Notes: generated by a model from the letters alone, not told the origin. DNA of 44,466 nt from Bacilli bacterium (GCA_016296945.1 JAEDHQ010000009.1:1-44466), one strand, 5' to 3'; positions 33,860-41,466 are shown, counted from the first letter of the stretch. Numbers and translations: made by a program.

Positions 33860-34543
33860 TTACCCCTTTTTAGTAGAAAATTGTTTATATTTATTTAATC
33901 TTTCAGTAATTCTCTCTATATCAGGTTGTTCAACAATATTTATATTTATTTTTGGTTGTTCTTTTTCTATCATTTCGTTTTGTGATTTCATTTTAAAAAT
34001 AGTTGTTCTTTCGTTTACCATTCCCAATTGGCTCATTGTTAAATTAGTATCTCCAATTTGGTCATATATCTTTTCTACTACAACTCTCATGTTAATATCA
34101 CTAGAATTTCTATAACTTCTCAATGTGTACATAGTAATTCCTGCTAGTTTGCAAAATGAAGTCAATGAACTAGGAAATTGCCCTATTTTGTCATTTACTT
34201 CTGCTAAAATAAAGCAATAATAATCAAAAACCATTCCTAATTTTTCAGCATTATACATTGGTTCTTGAGAAGTAATAGGAACAATAGACTTAAAAAAATA
34301 ATTATCTATAACAAGTGGGGTTGTTTTAATTTCAAAATTTATAGGTTCTCCATCTTTATTCCATTTACAAGGCTTGTAATGGTCTTGAGCAAACTTTGTT
34401 ATTTCTTCAACTATTTTTTCCTTTTGTTCATCTATTTTTTCTAATAAATTATCAACTTTGTTAGTAACAAAAAATTGTTCTAACTCTCTAACACTATTTT
34501 GCCTTTTTAATTCTAATTCAAATTTTTCTTCGTTATCAAGCAT
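33860..34543 (-). CDS. terS: Terminase small subunit
   Basis: The 227-residue protein lies directly before terL. It has a helix-turn-helix-like segment (SLTSFCKLAGITMYTLRSYR, about 124-143) and a helical N-terminal part. It probably recognises the pac or cos site, which may lie within or near this gene. Its promoter overlaps that of the divergent resolvase gene. Confidence 0.75.
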   Translation of the reverse strand: MLDNEEKFELELKRQNSVRELEQFFVTNKVDNLLEKIDEQKEKIVEEITKFAQDHYKPCKWNKDGEPINFEIKTTPLVIDNYFFKSIVPITSQEPMYNAEKLGMVFDYYCFILAEVNDKIGQFPSSLTSFCKLAGITMYTLRSYRNSSDINMRVVVEKIYDQIGDTNLTMSQLGMVNERTTIFKMKSQNEMIEKEQPKININIVEQPDIERITERLNKYKQFSTKKG

Positions 34544-34569
34544 AAGAAACCTCCTATATCTTTGACTAC

Positions 34570-34598
34570 ATTTTAGTATAATTTGATTTTTTAGTCAA
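34570..34598 (-). promoter_or_regulatory. Terminase promoter, divergent pair
   Basis: TTGACT (34593-34598), a 17-bp spacer and TAAAAT (34570-34575). It overlaps the plus-strand promoter. The perfect inverted repeat AATTTGA-8-TCAAATT (34580-34601) covers both -35 regions and looks like an operator. Confidence 0.65.
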
Positions 34599-34611
34599 AT
34601 TATTATATATT
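34583..34611 (+). promoter_or_regulatory. Resolvase promoter, divergent pair
   Basis: TTGATT (34583-34588), a 17-bp spacer and TATATT (34606-34611). It drives the plus-strand RecU-like gene, whose AAAGGAGGTAATC ribosome site follows. Confidence 0.65.
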
Positions 34612-34637
34612 TTGTATATATAATAAAGGAGGTAATC

Positions 34638-35132
34638 ATGAAAAATCTAGGAAAGAGATTTGAAGAAAATTGGAAAAAATCAGTCCCTGATTATATGTTT
34701 TATTATCGTTTTAGAGATAGTGGTAGTAGTTATTATGGTGGCAATGCCAATTTAAGGTTTTCATCTAGTAATATAGCAGATTGCATGTTAAATGACCCAT
34801 TTACAGGACTACACTTAATTGAACTCAAACACCATAAAGGCAAATCAATACCATTAAGTTGTATTGTGGGGAATAAAACTAAACAAAAGCAAATAGATGA
34901 CTTATATAAAGCAAATCAATATAGTAATACATATTCTAGTCTTATAGTGTTTTTTAGTGATGTTGAAAGGTGTTTTCAATTATCAATAAATGATTTTGTA
35001 GATTTCACTAAAAATGAAGATAGAAAATCAATACCTATTGAATATTTTGAAGAAAATGGTATAGAAATTAAAGTAAACAAATTAAAAACTAATTATAGAT
35101 TTGATATAAATAGTTGGTTAAAAGAATTATAA
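34638..35132 (+). CDS. recU: RecU-like Holliday junction resolvase
   Basis: The 164-residue protein begins MKNLGKRFEENWKKSVPD and has the RecU-type nuclease core: FSSSNIADCM with the catalytic Asp, then LIELKHHKGKSIPL with the E-x-K pair, near residues 50-75. It would resolve junctions or trim DNA before packaging. It is one of only two plus-strand genes, placed back to back with terS. A bidirectional terminator follows. Confidence 0.8.
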   Translation: MKNLGKRFEENWKKSVPDYMFYYRFRDSGSSYYGGNANLRFSSSNIADCMLNDPFTGLHLIELKHHKGKSIPLSCIVGNKTKQKQIDDLYKANQYSNTYSSLIVFFSDVERCFQLSINDFVDFTKNEDRKSIPIEYFEENGIEIKVNKLKTNYRFDINSWLKEL

Positions 35133-35157
35133 AAAGGACATATTGTCCTTTGTTTTT
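35133..35157. terminator. Bidirectional terminator between resolvase and tRNA
   Basis: AAAGGACA-TAT-TGTCCTTT forms an 8-bp stem with T-rich tracts on both sides. It ends the plus-strand resolvase and the minus-strand transcript carrying tRNA-Cys. Confidence 0.8.
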
Positions 35158-35160
35158 ATT

Positions 35161-35234
35161 TGGAGGACTTGGTGAGAATTGCACTCACGATATGTGTTTT
35201 GCAGACACAGACCTTACTACTTGGCTACAAGTCC
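35161..35234 (-). tRNA. tRNA-Cys (GCA)
   Basis: The minus strand folds into a full cloverleaf: acceptor GGACTTG/CAAGTCC, anticodon stem TGTGT/ACACA with loop CTGCAAA (anticodon GCA), T stem GTGAG/CTCAC, discriminator T73 (a Cys identity base) and an encoded CCA end. Position 55 is G instead of T and position 18 is A instead of G, so the usual elbow pair is altered on both sides. It lies at the end of the HNH transcript. Confidence 0.92.
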
Positions 35235-35269
35235 ATAATAAGGGGTTCTTCGCCCTACTGATATATTAA

Positions 35270-35833
35270 TCAATTTTCTATCTTTAATATTTTTTCTATG
35301 TTATATCCTTTTTTTGATTTTTTCCAAGCAGTTTGATAATTTACATTATATATTTGACACCATTCACTTAATAATTTTGTTTCGCCATTTAAAGTATATA
35401 ATATTTTACCACCACTTTTTATAACAGGTTTATTTAATGCTTCTTCAATTGATAAACCTGCTTTTAACCTATCACTTAATGTTACTATATTTATATTAAA
35501 TTTTTTACACCATTGCGATAAGGTTTTTGTTTCTCCTTTATAAGTTATTTTTCTATTTGTTCTTTTATTATTATCTTGCACTTCTTTGGTTACCCATCTA
35601 CAATTACTTGGTTCATAATTTCCATTTACATCTATTCTATCAATAGATAATCCATCTTCATAACCGTTATTCATTGCCCATTCATAAAAACTTTGAGGAT
35701 TATTTATCCATTCGCTACACATTTTTATCCCCCTACCACCATATCTTTGATAACCATTAGTGCTAGGATAATAACATCTACAATACATACTATGTCTTAT
35801 AACCATTAATCTCTTTTTATCTTTTTTATCCAT
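35270..35833 (-). CDS. HNH/AP2-type homing endonuclease
   Basis: The 187-residue protein has the homing-nuclease core SIDRIDVNGNYEPSNCRWVT (about 65-85), preceded by YGGRGIKMCSEW, and two C-terminal DNA-reading repeats (ETKTLSQWCKKFNI, ETKLLSEWCQIYNV). It is paralogous to the gene at 37250-37705. ATG 35833 follows GGGAGGT. It lies beside the tRNA, a common homing target region. Confidence 0.82.
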   Translation of the reverse strand: MDKKDKKRLMVIRHSMYCRCYYPSTNGYQRYGGRGIKMCSEWINNPQSFYEWAMNNGYEDGLSIDRIDVNGNYEPSNCRWVTKEVQDNNKRTNRKITYKGETKTLSQWCKKFNINIVTLSDRLKAGLSIEEALNKPVIKSGGKILYTLNGETKLLSEWCQIYNVNYQTAWKKSKKGYNIEKILKIEN

Positions 35834-35860
35834 AATAAAAATACCTCCCACAACAAAGTA

Positions 35861-35903
35861 TTAGAGGAGTAGTTGTGGCACTCCTCTATATACAATTATA
35901 ACA
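35861..35903 (-). promoter_or_regulatory. Extended -10 promoter and leader hairpin for the HNH-tRNA unit
   Basis: TGTTATAAT (35895-35903) is an extended -10 without a good -35. Just downstream an 8-bp hairpin AGAGGAGT/ACTCCTCT (35861-35885) lies before the HNH ribosome site. The hairpin contains GGAG, so it may affect translation. Confidence 0.5.
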
Positions 35904-35909
35904 TAAAAT

Positions 35910-36266
35910 TTACAATACTTTCCATATATATTCAATTTTTTTATTAGTGCAATCCCATGTGTCTATGACATAGCCATCGACACAAGTTGTTATATGCCCC
36001 AAAGTTGTTATTAAATATTTACCAATAGGGTGATTTTCTGCAAATTCTCCTATATATGTTTCTTTATAAGGAACTCTTTTAAATTTCTTATCTAAAAATT
36101 TTCTCACAAAAACAACACTGTCCATCATATAGCCTTGTTCCATAGCACTTTTGCATATTTCTTTATATGCCTCTGCCCATGTTATATTCATAACTACTGA
36201 ATATGCTCTAGGAAAGCAATCATTAATAAAGTTATTATGGCTATTCGCATTATGAAACTTATACAT
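35910..36266 (-). CDS. Papain-like cysteine peptidase or amidase
   Basis: The 118-residue protein has the catalytic order of a small papain-like fold: C17 in NDCFPRAYSVV at the start of a helix, then H91 in TLGHITTCVDG, followed by D102 in VIDTWDC. Such phage proteins may process structural proteins or cell-wall peptides. It overlaps the Gly-Arg-rich gene by one base. The substrate is unknown. Confidence 0.65.
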   Translation of the reverse strand: MYKFHNANSHNNFINDCFPRAYSVVMNITWAEAYKEICKSAMEQGYMMDSVVFVRKFLDKKFKRVPYKETYIGEFAENHPIGKYLITTLGHITTCVDGYVIDTWDCTNKKIEYIWKVL

Positions 36267-36784
36267 TACATTTGACTAATTTTTTTAGAATAATGTTTAA
36301 TTAATTCAACTTCTTCTTGTGAAGTTGCATCTTGTTTTAGCATTTCCATAAATTCAACAACACTTTCAAGCATATATTCTAATGATTTCATTGTGTCGCC
36401 TTTAGCACCATAGTTTCCATCATTGTATTGTTCTCTATTTTCACTATATTCACCATAAGAGTATTGCATTTCATCTAGCATTTCTTGACCACGATATCTT
36501 CCACTACCTCTACCACCACGATATCTACCTCTACCAGTGCCTTTTACACCCCTGCGACCATAACTACCATCACTATATTCATCATATTCACCATAGTTTC
36601 CCATTGTTCTATATCTCATATTTTCCTCCTTTTCTATTTCTACAATATCTTTTTTTATATCAACTACTTTGCTTAAAAAATCAATATTGTTTGTTTCAAT
36701 ACCTATATTAGATATTTCTTTAATATTTTTATCAATTTCTTCTTTTAACTTCTCAATGAAGTTTTCTTGTTTTTGTTCTTCCAC
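36266..36784 (-). CDS. Gly-Arg-Tyr-rich protein
   Basis: The 172-residue protein has an acidic helical N-terminus (about 1-50), a low-complexity RGG/YRG segment (about 60-125; RGRYRGGRGSGRYRGQ) and a helical C-terminal end (SLEYMLESVVEFMEML). Gly-Arg segments often bind RNA or self-associate. Similar genes occur in Clostridia phages near late genes. The function is unknown. Confidence 0.7.
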   Translation of the reverse strand: MEEQKQENFIEKLKEEIDKNIKEISNIGIETNNIDFLSKVVDIKKDIVEIEKEENMRYRTMGNYGEYDEYSDGSYGRRGVKGTGRGRYRGGRGSGRYRGQEMLDEMQYSYGEYSENREQYNDGNYGAKGDTMKSLEYMLESVVEFMEMLKQDATSQEEVELIKHYSKKISQM

Positions 36785-36792
36785 ATTATCAC

Positions 36793-37245
36793 CTATGCCT
36801 TTCTAGTTATTGTCAAGTTAGCATTTTGAATAATTGGTATTTCAGTATCAGTAGGTGTTGGTGTAACCCCTGTTAATACACTAGGAATAGAAGCAATTGA
36901 TATATTTACATTTCCTTTGCAACATACTTTTATTTTTTTAGTAAATGCCACATTGGAATAATCACCAGCAGTAGCAATGGTTTCAATAACAGTTGTTCCT
37001 TGTGCTAAAACACCATCTATTAATAACCCTAATGCAACAACTCCTGCAGTAGCACTTGTTACATTTGCATTAAATGTTATTTCATATAAACCACCCTCTA
37101 ATATTTTATATAGAGGCGAACCATCACTATGTTGCAACCAAATGCAACAATTTGCTCTTCTTGTCCTAACATCATCATTCAAGAAAGATATAGTACTAGA
37201 ATTAGAAGCCAAAATTTCTATGTTTTCATTAACACTTTGTATCAT
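36793..37245 (-). CDS. Jelly-roll-like surface or structural protein
   Basis: The 150-residue protein (MIQSVNENIEILASNSS ...) is all-beta with ITFNANVTSATAGVVALGL, a pattern recalled from C1q/TNF-like domains of Clostridia phage and bacterial proteins. It may decorate the capsid or a fibre. ATG 37245 follows AAAGGAATGATTTT. The HNH gene upstream overlaps its leader. Confidence 0.65.
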   Translation of the reverse strand: MIQSVNENIEILASNSSTISFLNDDVRTRRANCCIWLQHSDGSPLYKILEGGLYEITFNANVTSATAGVVALGLLIDGVLAQGTTVIETIATAGDYSNVAFTKKIKVCCKGNVNISIASIPSVLTGVTPTPTDTEIPIIQNANLTITRKA

Positions 37246-37249
37246 AAAA

Positions 37250-37705
37250 TCATTCCTTTCTATATTTAATAGGTATTTTATTGGCATTAATTGGTTTCGT
37301 TAGTGCTTCAACAATATCCATACCTTTATTTAATCTATATATTACAGTTGTAAATTTAATATTATATAATTCACACCACTCGGTTAAACATTTTTTCTCT
37401 TTGTTGATAATATAATTTCTATTTTGAGAATAATTTCTATGTTGTTCTTTTAATGTTACCCATCTACAATTTTCAGGGCAATAATCTTTATTATTATCAA
37501 TTCTATCTAATGTTAAATCTTTATTATAATTATTATTTATAGCCCATTCATAAAAATTATAAAAATCTTCTTTCCAATTTTTACATACTTTTATTCCTTT
37601 CGCACCGTAATTTTTATAGTCTTTAGCATTTTTATTAAAGCATCTTCTGTTCATGTTATACCAAATATTATATAACCTATTATTATGTTTACTTATTTTT
37701 TTCAT
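37250..37705 (-). CDS. HNH/AP2-type homing endonuclease
   Basis: The 151-residue protein has the same core as the gene at 35270-35833 (TLDRIDNNKDYCPENCRWVT, about 70-90) and one C-terminal DNA-reading repeat (EKKCLTEWCELYNI). It is inserted between two late accessory genes. It has its own promoter and SD (AAAGGAGAAG). Confidence 0.82.
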   Translation of the reverse strand: MKKISKHNNRLYNIWYNMNRRCFNKNAKDYKNYGAKGIKVCKNWKEDFYNFYEWAINNNYNKDLTLDRIDNNKDYCPENCRWVTLKEQHRNYSQNRNYIINKEKKCLTEWCELYNIKFTTVIYRLNKGMDIVEALTKPINANKIPIKYRKE

Positions 37706-37736
37706 AATTCTTCTCCTTTTATAATTATTTTTCTTG

Positions 37737-37765
37737 ATTATAACATGGTTTGAGAATTATGTAAA
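37737..37765 (-). promoter_or_regulatory. HNH promoter
   Basis: TTTACA (37760-37765), a 17-bp spacer ending in TGT, and TATAAT (37737-37742): an extended -10 promoter directly after a terminator. Confidence 0.68.
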
Positions 37766-37792
37766 TAAAAGGTATAGACTTGCTATACCTTT
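37761..37792 (-). terminator. Terminator with a competing upstream pairing
   Basis: AAAGGTATAG/CTATACCTTT gives a 10-bp stem with loop CAAGT, followed by a T-rich tract on the minus strand. Upstream in the transcript, GACTTGCT (complement of 37802-37809) can pair with AGCAAGTC (complement of 37777-37784), which overlaps the terminator stem and would block it. Confidence 0.7.
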
Positions 37793-37846
37793 AATAAAAT
37801 CAGCAAGTCCCTTTAATCAGGGTTGTCTGTTAGACTTCTCACTTAA

Positions 37847-38626
37847 TTAATAGTTTCCACATCCACAACCATTGTTATAACCAAAACCATTTAATGAATA
37901 GTTAAAACAACAATTAGGATTTGGTACTATGTATGCAGGATTTGGACAAGGTTTTAACTCATTGATTAAGTAAGCATTTTGTTTTGCTTGACTTGCACTT
38001 AATCTTAATGCATTAATTTCGTTTTGTTGTGCTTGAATTTGAGCATTCTTATCTTCAATTCTATTAGCGACTATTTCATCATGTAATGCACGATAATTTG
38101 CATTAACGGTGTCAACTATATCTCTAGTATTCATATTCATTGTGTTTTGTAAAGCACAAGTATTAGTTGCTAGATTGTAATTTACACCATCAATAGCCCT
38201 TTGTGTTTGGCAACAACAACTTGCTAAATCACTTGATAAGTTATTAATAGCATTTCTAGTTTCATAACCATTTGTCATAATTGAATTATTAACACCAGCA
38301 AATCCATTTAATAGACTTGTATTCATAGCATAGAAACCATCACAAATTCCATTTTGGATGTATCTTGATTGTGAAGTTAAATCTCCAAATCCATCGCTTA
38401 GTTGTCTTTGAATTGTGGCAAAATCAGAAGCAAGTACATAATTGTCCATTGCTCCTAAACCATTACCACCGCCAAAGCCATTATTATTTCTTCCCCAACC
38501 CATAAAGGCAAAGATTAAGAAAATAATAACCCACCAGGCACCATTATCTCCAAACATTCCATCACCATTATTACCACTTCTTCCTGATAATAAAGCAACA
38601 TCAGAGGCTGATAAACCATCTCTCAT
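37847..38626 (-). CDS. Conserved gut-phage protein with one membrane segment
   Basis: The 259-residue protein has a Gly-rich N-terminus, one transmembrane helix (WWVIIFLIFAFMGWG, about 31-45), a helical middle with CCCQTQRAIDGVNYNLA, and a Cys-rich end (CCFNYSLNGFGYNNGCGCG). I recall this architecture from many Firmicutes phage and prophage proteins of unknown role. The high Cys content fits with carriage of a tRNA-Cys gene. Confidence 0.7.
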   Translation of the reverse strand: MRDGLSASDVALLSGRSGNNGDGMFGDNGAWWVIIFLIFAFMGWGRNNNGFGGGNGLGAMDNYVLASDFATIQRQLSDGFGDLTSQSRYIQNGICDGFYAMNTSLLNGFAGVNNSIMTNGYETRNAINNLSSDLASCCCQTQRAIDGVNYNLATNTCALQNTMNMNTRDIVDTVNANYRALHDEIVANRIEDKNAQIQAQQNEINALRLSASQAKQNAYLINELKPCPNPAYIVPNPNCCFNYSLNGFGYNNGCGCGNY

Positions 38627-38659
38627 ATTTTATTTCTCCTTTCAATTATTTAAACCTAC

Positions 38660-38688
38660 TTGATTATTTCAACTTACCATGGTATAAT
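38660..38688 (+). promoter_or_regulatory. Plus-strand promoter for the structured leader and HNH gene
   Basis: TTGATT (38660-38665), a 17-bp spacer ending in TGG, and TATAAT (38683-38688). The expected start (about 38694) falls at the first base of the first leader helix. Confidence 0.75.
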
Positions 38689-38692
38689 TAAT

Positions 38693-38783
38693 TTGTCGGG
38701 ATAATCATTAAATAGATTTATATAGGTATCAAAGCGATTATCTCGACAATAAAAACTTTGGTACTTATATAAGTCTATTTTTT
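38693..38783 (+). ncRNA. Structured plus-strand leader with two interleaved helices
   Basis: Helix 1 pairs 38693-38706 with 38736-38749 (14 bp, one G-U). Helix 2 pairs 38712-38734 with 38756-38778 (23 bp, three G-U). The arms are interleaved (1a-2a-1b-2b), so both cannot form fully at once. Helix 2 is followed by T6, an intrinsic terminator, and then by the HNH ribosome site. All mismatches are G-U in the plus RNA but would be A-C in the minus RNA. This suggests an RNA switch or a terminated small RNA of about 85 nt. Confidence 0.7.
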
Positions 38784-38795
38784 ATGGAGGATTTT

Positions 38796-39362
38796 ATGAA
38801 AGAAATATGGAAAGATATAAAAGGATATGAAGGATTGTATCAAATATCTAATCTAGGAAATGTAAAAAGTTTAAAAAGAAATAGATTTAATTATAGACTT
38901 CAAAGAATGATAGTTGTAAATAAAGAAAAGTTATTAAAACAATCATTTGATGGAAAAAAATATTTGTTTGTAACATTGCAAAACCATAAATCAAGAAAAA
39001 ATTATAAAATACATAGATTAGTAGCTGAGTCATTTATACCAAATCCAAATGATTTGCCCCAAGTTAACCATATAGATGGAAACAAAACCAATAATTGTGT
39101 TTCTAATTTAGAATGGTGTGATGGTTCATATAATGTTAAAGAATCTTTTAGATTAGGTTTAAGTAAAAAAGGTGCGGTACATCCTAATAGTAAAAAAGTA
39201 TTGCAATATGACTTAAATGGAAATCTCATAAAAGAATGGCATTGTGTCATAGATGCTATAAATAATTTACATTTACCTAAATATGCTCATAGTGGTATCA
39301 GTTTATGTTGTTATGGCAAAACACAAAGTGCTTATGGTTTTAAATGGAAGTATATTGATTAA
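38796..39362 (+). CDS. HNH homing endonuclease with NUMOD4 start
   Basis: The 188-residue protein has NUMOD4 (EIWKDIKGYEGLYQISNLGN), an HNH core (PQVNHIDGNKTNNCVSNLEW, about 88-107) and a C-terminal NUMOD-like module (VLQYDLNGNLIKEWHCV). ATG 38796 follows GGAGGATTTT. It is on the strand opposite to its neighbours and is preceded by the structured leader. Confidence 0.88.
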   Translation: MKEIWKDIKGYEGLYQISNLGNVKSLKRNRFNYRLQRMIVVNKEKLLKQSFDGKKYLFVTLQNHKSRKNYKIHRLVAESFIPNPNDLPQVNHIDGNKTNNCVSNLEWCDGSYNVKESFRLGLSKKGAVHPNSKKVLQYDLNGNLIKEWHCVIDAINNLHLPKYAHSGISLCCYGKTQSAYGFKWKYID

Positions 39363-39372
39363 CAATATACCT

Positions 39373-39606
39373 TTATTTTTTTAAACCAAAATTATTTACA
39401 AATTTATTAAATTCCTCGTCATAATTCCGCCCTTGTTCTTTCATATAATTTCTTGCAAATTGTTCTAAGCCTTTTGTATCTCCTTTATTTGCCATTTCAA
39501 TTAAATTAGCAAATATAGGATTTGTATTATTCTTTAACATATTCATAACTATATTTTTAGGGTTCATATTTCCCATCATTCCTTTTATCATATTTAAAGG
39601 GTTCAT
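39373..39606 (-). CDS. Conserved 77-residue gut-phage protein
   Basis: It is a Met/Asn-rich helical protein (MNPLNMIKGMMGNMNPKNI ... FARNYMKEQGRNYDEEFNKF). I recall similar proteins next to the Pro/Gln-rich gene found here in Firmicutes phages. The function is unknown. Confidence 0.65.
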   Translation of the reverse strand: MNPLNMIKGMMGNMNPKNIVMNMLKNNTNPIFANLIEMANKGDTKGLEQFARNYMKEQGRNYDEEFNKFVNNFGLKK

Positions 39607-39609
39607 AAA

Positions 39610-40047
39610 TTAATCCTCCTTTTTAGTTTTTAATTTTGATTTTATTTCTTTAAATTCTCTTTTTAAATCACTCAAATCTTCTTTTAAATCATCAATTTCA
39701 CTAAATCCTAATTTTTCAAGTCTTTTGTCTATATCTTCAATGGTTGCAAACTTCATGTCTTCTTTTTGTGTTTTAGGTTCATAAATAGTTATTTTACTAG
39801 TTCCATCTTGTTGTAATTGTTTAGTAACAATTGCACTACCATCTGTTAATGGAAAATATGAAATACTACCATCTAAAGGAATGTCCACTGCTTTTACAAC
39901 ATCTATGCTATCTACTATTTTCCCTAATAAACCAACTTGTGTATTTAATGGTTGAATAGGTTGCATATATTGTTGTGGTTGTTGATTAGCAATAGGTTGA
40001 AATTTTTGTTGTGAATAATAAGGGTTAAAACCATAATTGTTATACAT
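39610..40047 (-). CDS. Pro/Gln-rich N-terminus, coiled-coil C-terminus protein
   Basis: The 145-residue protein starts with a Tyr/Gln/Pro-rich segment (MYNNYGFNPYYSQQKFQP ...), then a small beta domain with VDIPLDGSISYFPLTDGSAI (about 55-100), and a coiled coil (about 105-140). The middle part is conserved in gut phage proteins of unknown role. Confidence 0.65.
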   Translation of the reverse strand: MYNNYGFNPYYSQQKFQPIANQQPQQYMQPIQPLNTQVGLLGKIVDSIDVVKAVDIPLDGSISYFPLTDGSAIVTKQLQQDGTSKITIYEPKTQKEDMKFATIEDIDKRLEKLGFSEIDDLKEDLSDLKREFKEIKSKLKTKKED

Positions 40048-40196
40048 ATATTCATCTCCTCAAATAAAATAAAGGAAGAAATACATATTAAGACTTCTAG
40101 CATTGAAAATAAGGTGTATTAAACCAAATATCAATTCTCAATAGTATTACCCCCCTTTACAATTCAAATGTACCTTAAAAAAGAAGTAAAAAAGCA
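40048..40196. other. Intergenic region without a convincing gene
   Basis: This region has a GGGGGG-containing ribosome-like site on the minus strand, followed only by short frames (14 or 24 codons). There is no consensus promoter and no clear structure apart from the terminator at its right edge. Confidence 0.5.
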
Positions 40197-40227
40197 TAAA
40201 AAAGAGAAACTTTATTGTAGTTTCTCT
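40197..40227 (-). terminator. Terminator of the membrane HTH gene
   Basis: AGAGAAACT/AGTTTCTCT gives a 9-bp stem with a 7-nt loop, followed by a T tract on the minus strand. Confidence 0.75.
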
Positions 40228-41441
40228 ATATTTTTGTTTATTTTAGATTTTATTTTTTTAATATTATCAATACTATAATTTGTTTTATGCGATATTTCTA
40301 ATTCGCTTTTTCTCTCAATGTAATACATATAGCATATTTTATAATGCAAACTATTTTTATCAGTTACTTTTAATATTTTCTTGTCAAATTCATCAATAGG
40401 TATGCCCCTATATAATTTAGGGTTTTCACTTTTAACTAATTTTGATGTAAAATAAGATAAACTTACTCCTAATAATATTGGAATAAATATACTAATTCCA
40501 AGAGGTGTAGTTACTCTATTTAAAATATAATAAGTTAAATTTGATACAACAAAACATTGCGACATGCTTTTTAAATGAAAAGGTTTTCCAAATTGTCTTT
40601 TTGATAACCAAAAAGATGTCAATATAAATATACATTCTATGAAAGTATTGTTTAATTTAGCAACTAATAAAATTAATATTACACTTAATGTGTTCCAAAG
40701 CAAACTTAATTGTAAATAAATTATATAAGTTAGTTTATCAACTTTGTTTAGTTTTTTAAAACTATCCAAGTTTCTTTGCAATTTTTTTAGCGATTTCTTT
40801 AAGTTTATCTTCCTTTGCAAAAATGAAGAAACTACCATCTCCAAGCATATTCTTTCTCCTCCTTCAAAATATAATTTATGATAAATTATAAATAATAATA
40901 AGTAATCTAAATCTAATATAAAATTAACTATAAAATTATAATTACTTTTTTCAAAATAACCAACTCTAGTTATTACCGATATAATTTGAAAAAATAAATT
41001 TAAAATAATTATTTTTGCATAGTTTAGTATTAACTTTTTATTACTTACACATTTATACCTCAAGTTAAACAAATAACTTAATAATAATAGATAACCAAAG
41101 TCAATAAAACAATTTAAAATCATAATTGAATATTTAGTTTCTAAATATGTTGCTAAATAAAATATTGGGATGCACATTATTGAATATATTTTCATTTCTT
41201 TATTATTACAATTACAAGTGATAGATATTATAAAATAACCATATAACCATAATGTAAATACATACCACAAATCTTTTAAATACCAACTTTTAAAAAGTCC
41301 ATCGACTTTGGTTATAATTGGATTGTTTAAATCTAAACCAAAATAATCCAATCCAACTAACTTCATTATAAATATTATAACGAGTAAAAAAATGTAAGTG
41401 CTTAAACTTTTTGACAAAAACTTATCTATGTTGCTTTTCAT
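40212..41441 (-). CDS. Polytopic membrane protein with AgrB-like signature and C-terminal HTH
   Basis: The 409-residue protein has about nine or ten hydrophobic segments in two groups (about 15-195 and 235-335), then a soluble C-terminal tail. The second group holds R282-QFGKPFHLKSMSQC-296, where H289 and C296 are seven residues apart, the spacing of the catalytic His and Cys of AgrB peptidases. The tail (YKICYMYYIERKSELEISHKTN, about 367-400) looks like a sigma-region-4 or LuxR-type helix-turn-helix. No AgrD-like peptide was found beside it. It could be a membrane-bound regulator or peptide processor; this is inference. Confidence 0.5.
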   Translation of the reverse strand: MKSNIDKFLSKSLSTYIFLLVIIFIMKLVGLDYFGLDLNNPIITKVDGLFKSWYLKDLWYVFTLWLYGYFIISITCNCNNKEMKIYSIMCIPIFYLATYLETKYSIMILNCFIDFGYLLLLSYLFNLRYKCVSNKKLILNYAKIIILNLFFQIISVITRVGYFEKSNYNFIVNFILDLDYLLLFIIYHKLYFEGGERICLEMVVSSFLQRKINLKKSLKKLQRNLDSFKKLNKVDKLTYIIYLQLSLLWNTLSVILILLVAKLNNTFIECIFILTSFWLSKRQFGKPFHLKSMSQCFVVSNLTYYILNRVTTPLGISIFIPILLGVSLSYFTSKLVKSENPKLYRGIPIDEFDKKILKVTDKNSLHYKICYMYYIERKSELEISHKTNYSIDNIKKIKSKINKNIEKLQ

Positions 41442-41466
41442 AATTCCTCCTTTCTTTAAAATATAT

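Noticed and set aside
38693..39362. IscB/OMEGA (HEARO) system
   Set aside because: A structured RNA precedes an HNH gene, but the protein is 188 residues with NUMOD4 modules and lacks the RuvC parts of IscB.
40048..40160. AgrD-like peptide gene beside the AgrB-like gene
   Set aside because: The short frames there lack the amphipathic helix, central Cys and acidic C-terminal part of AgrD.
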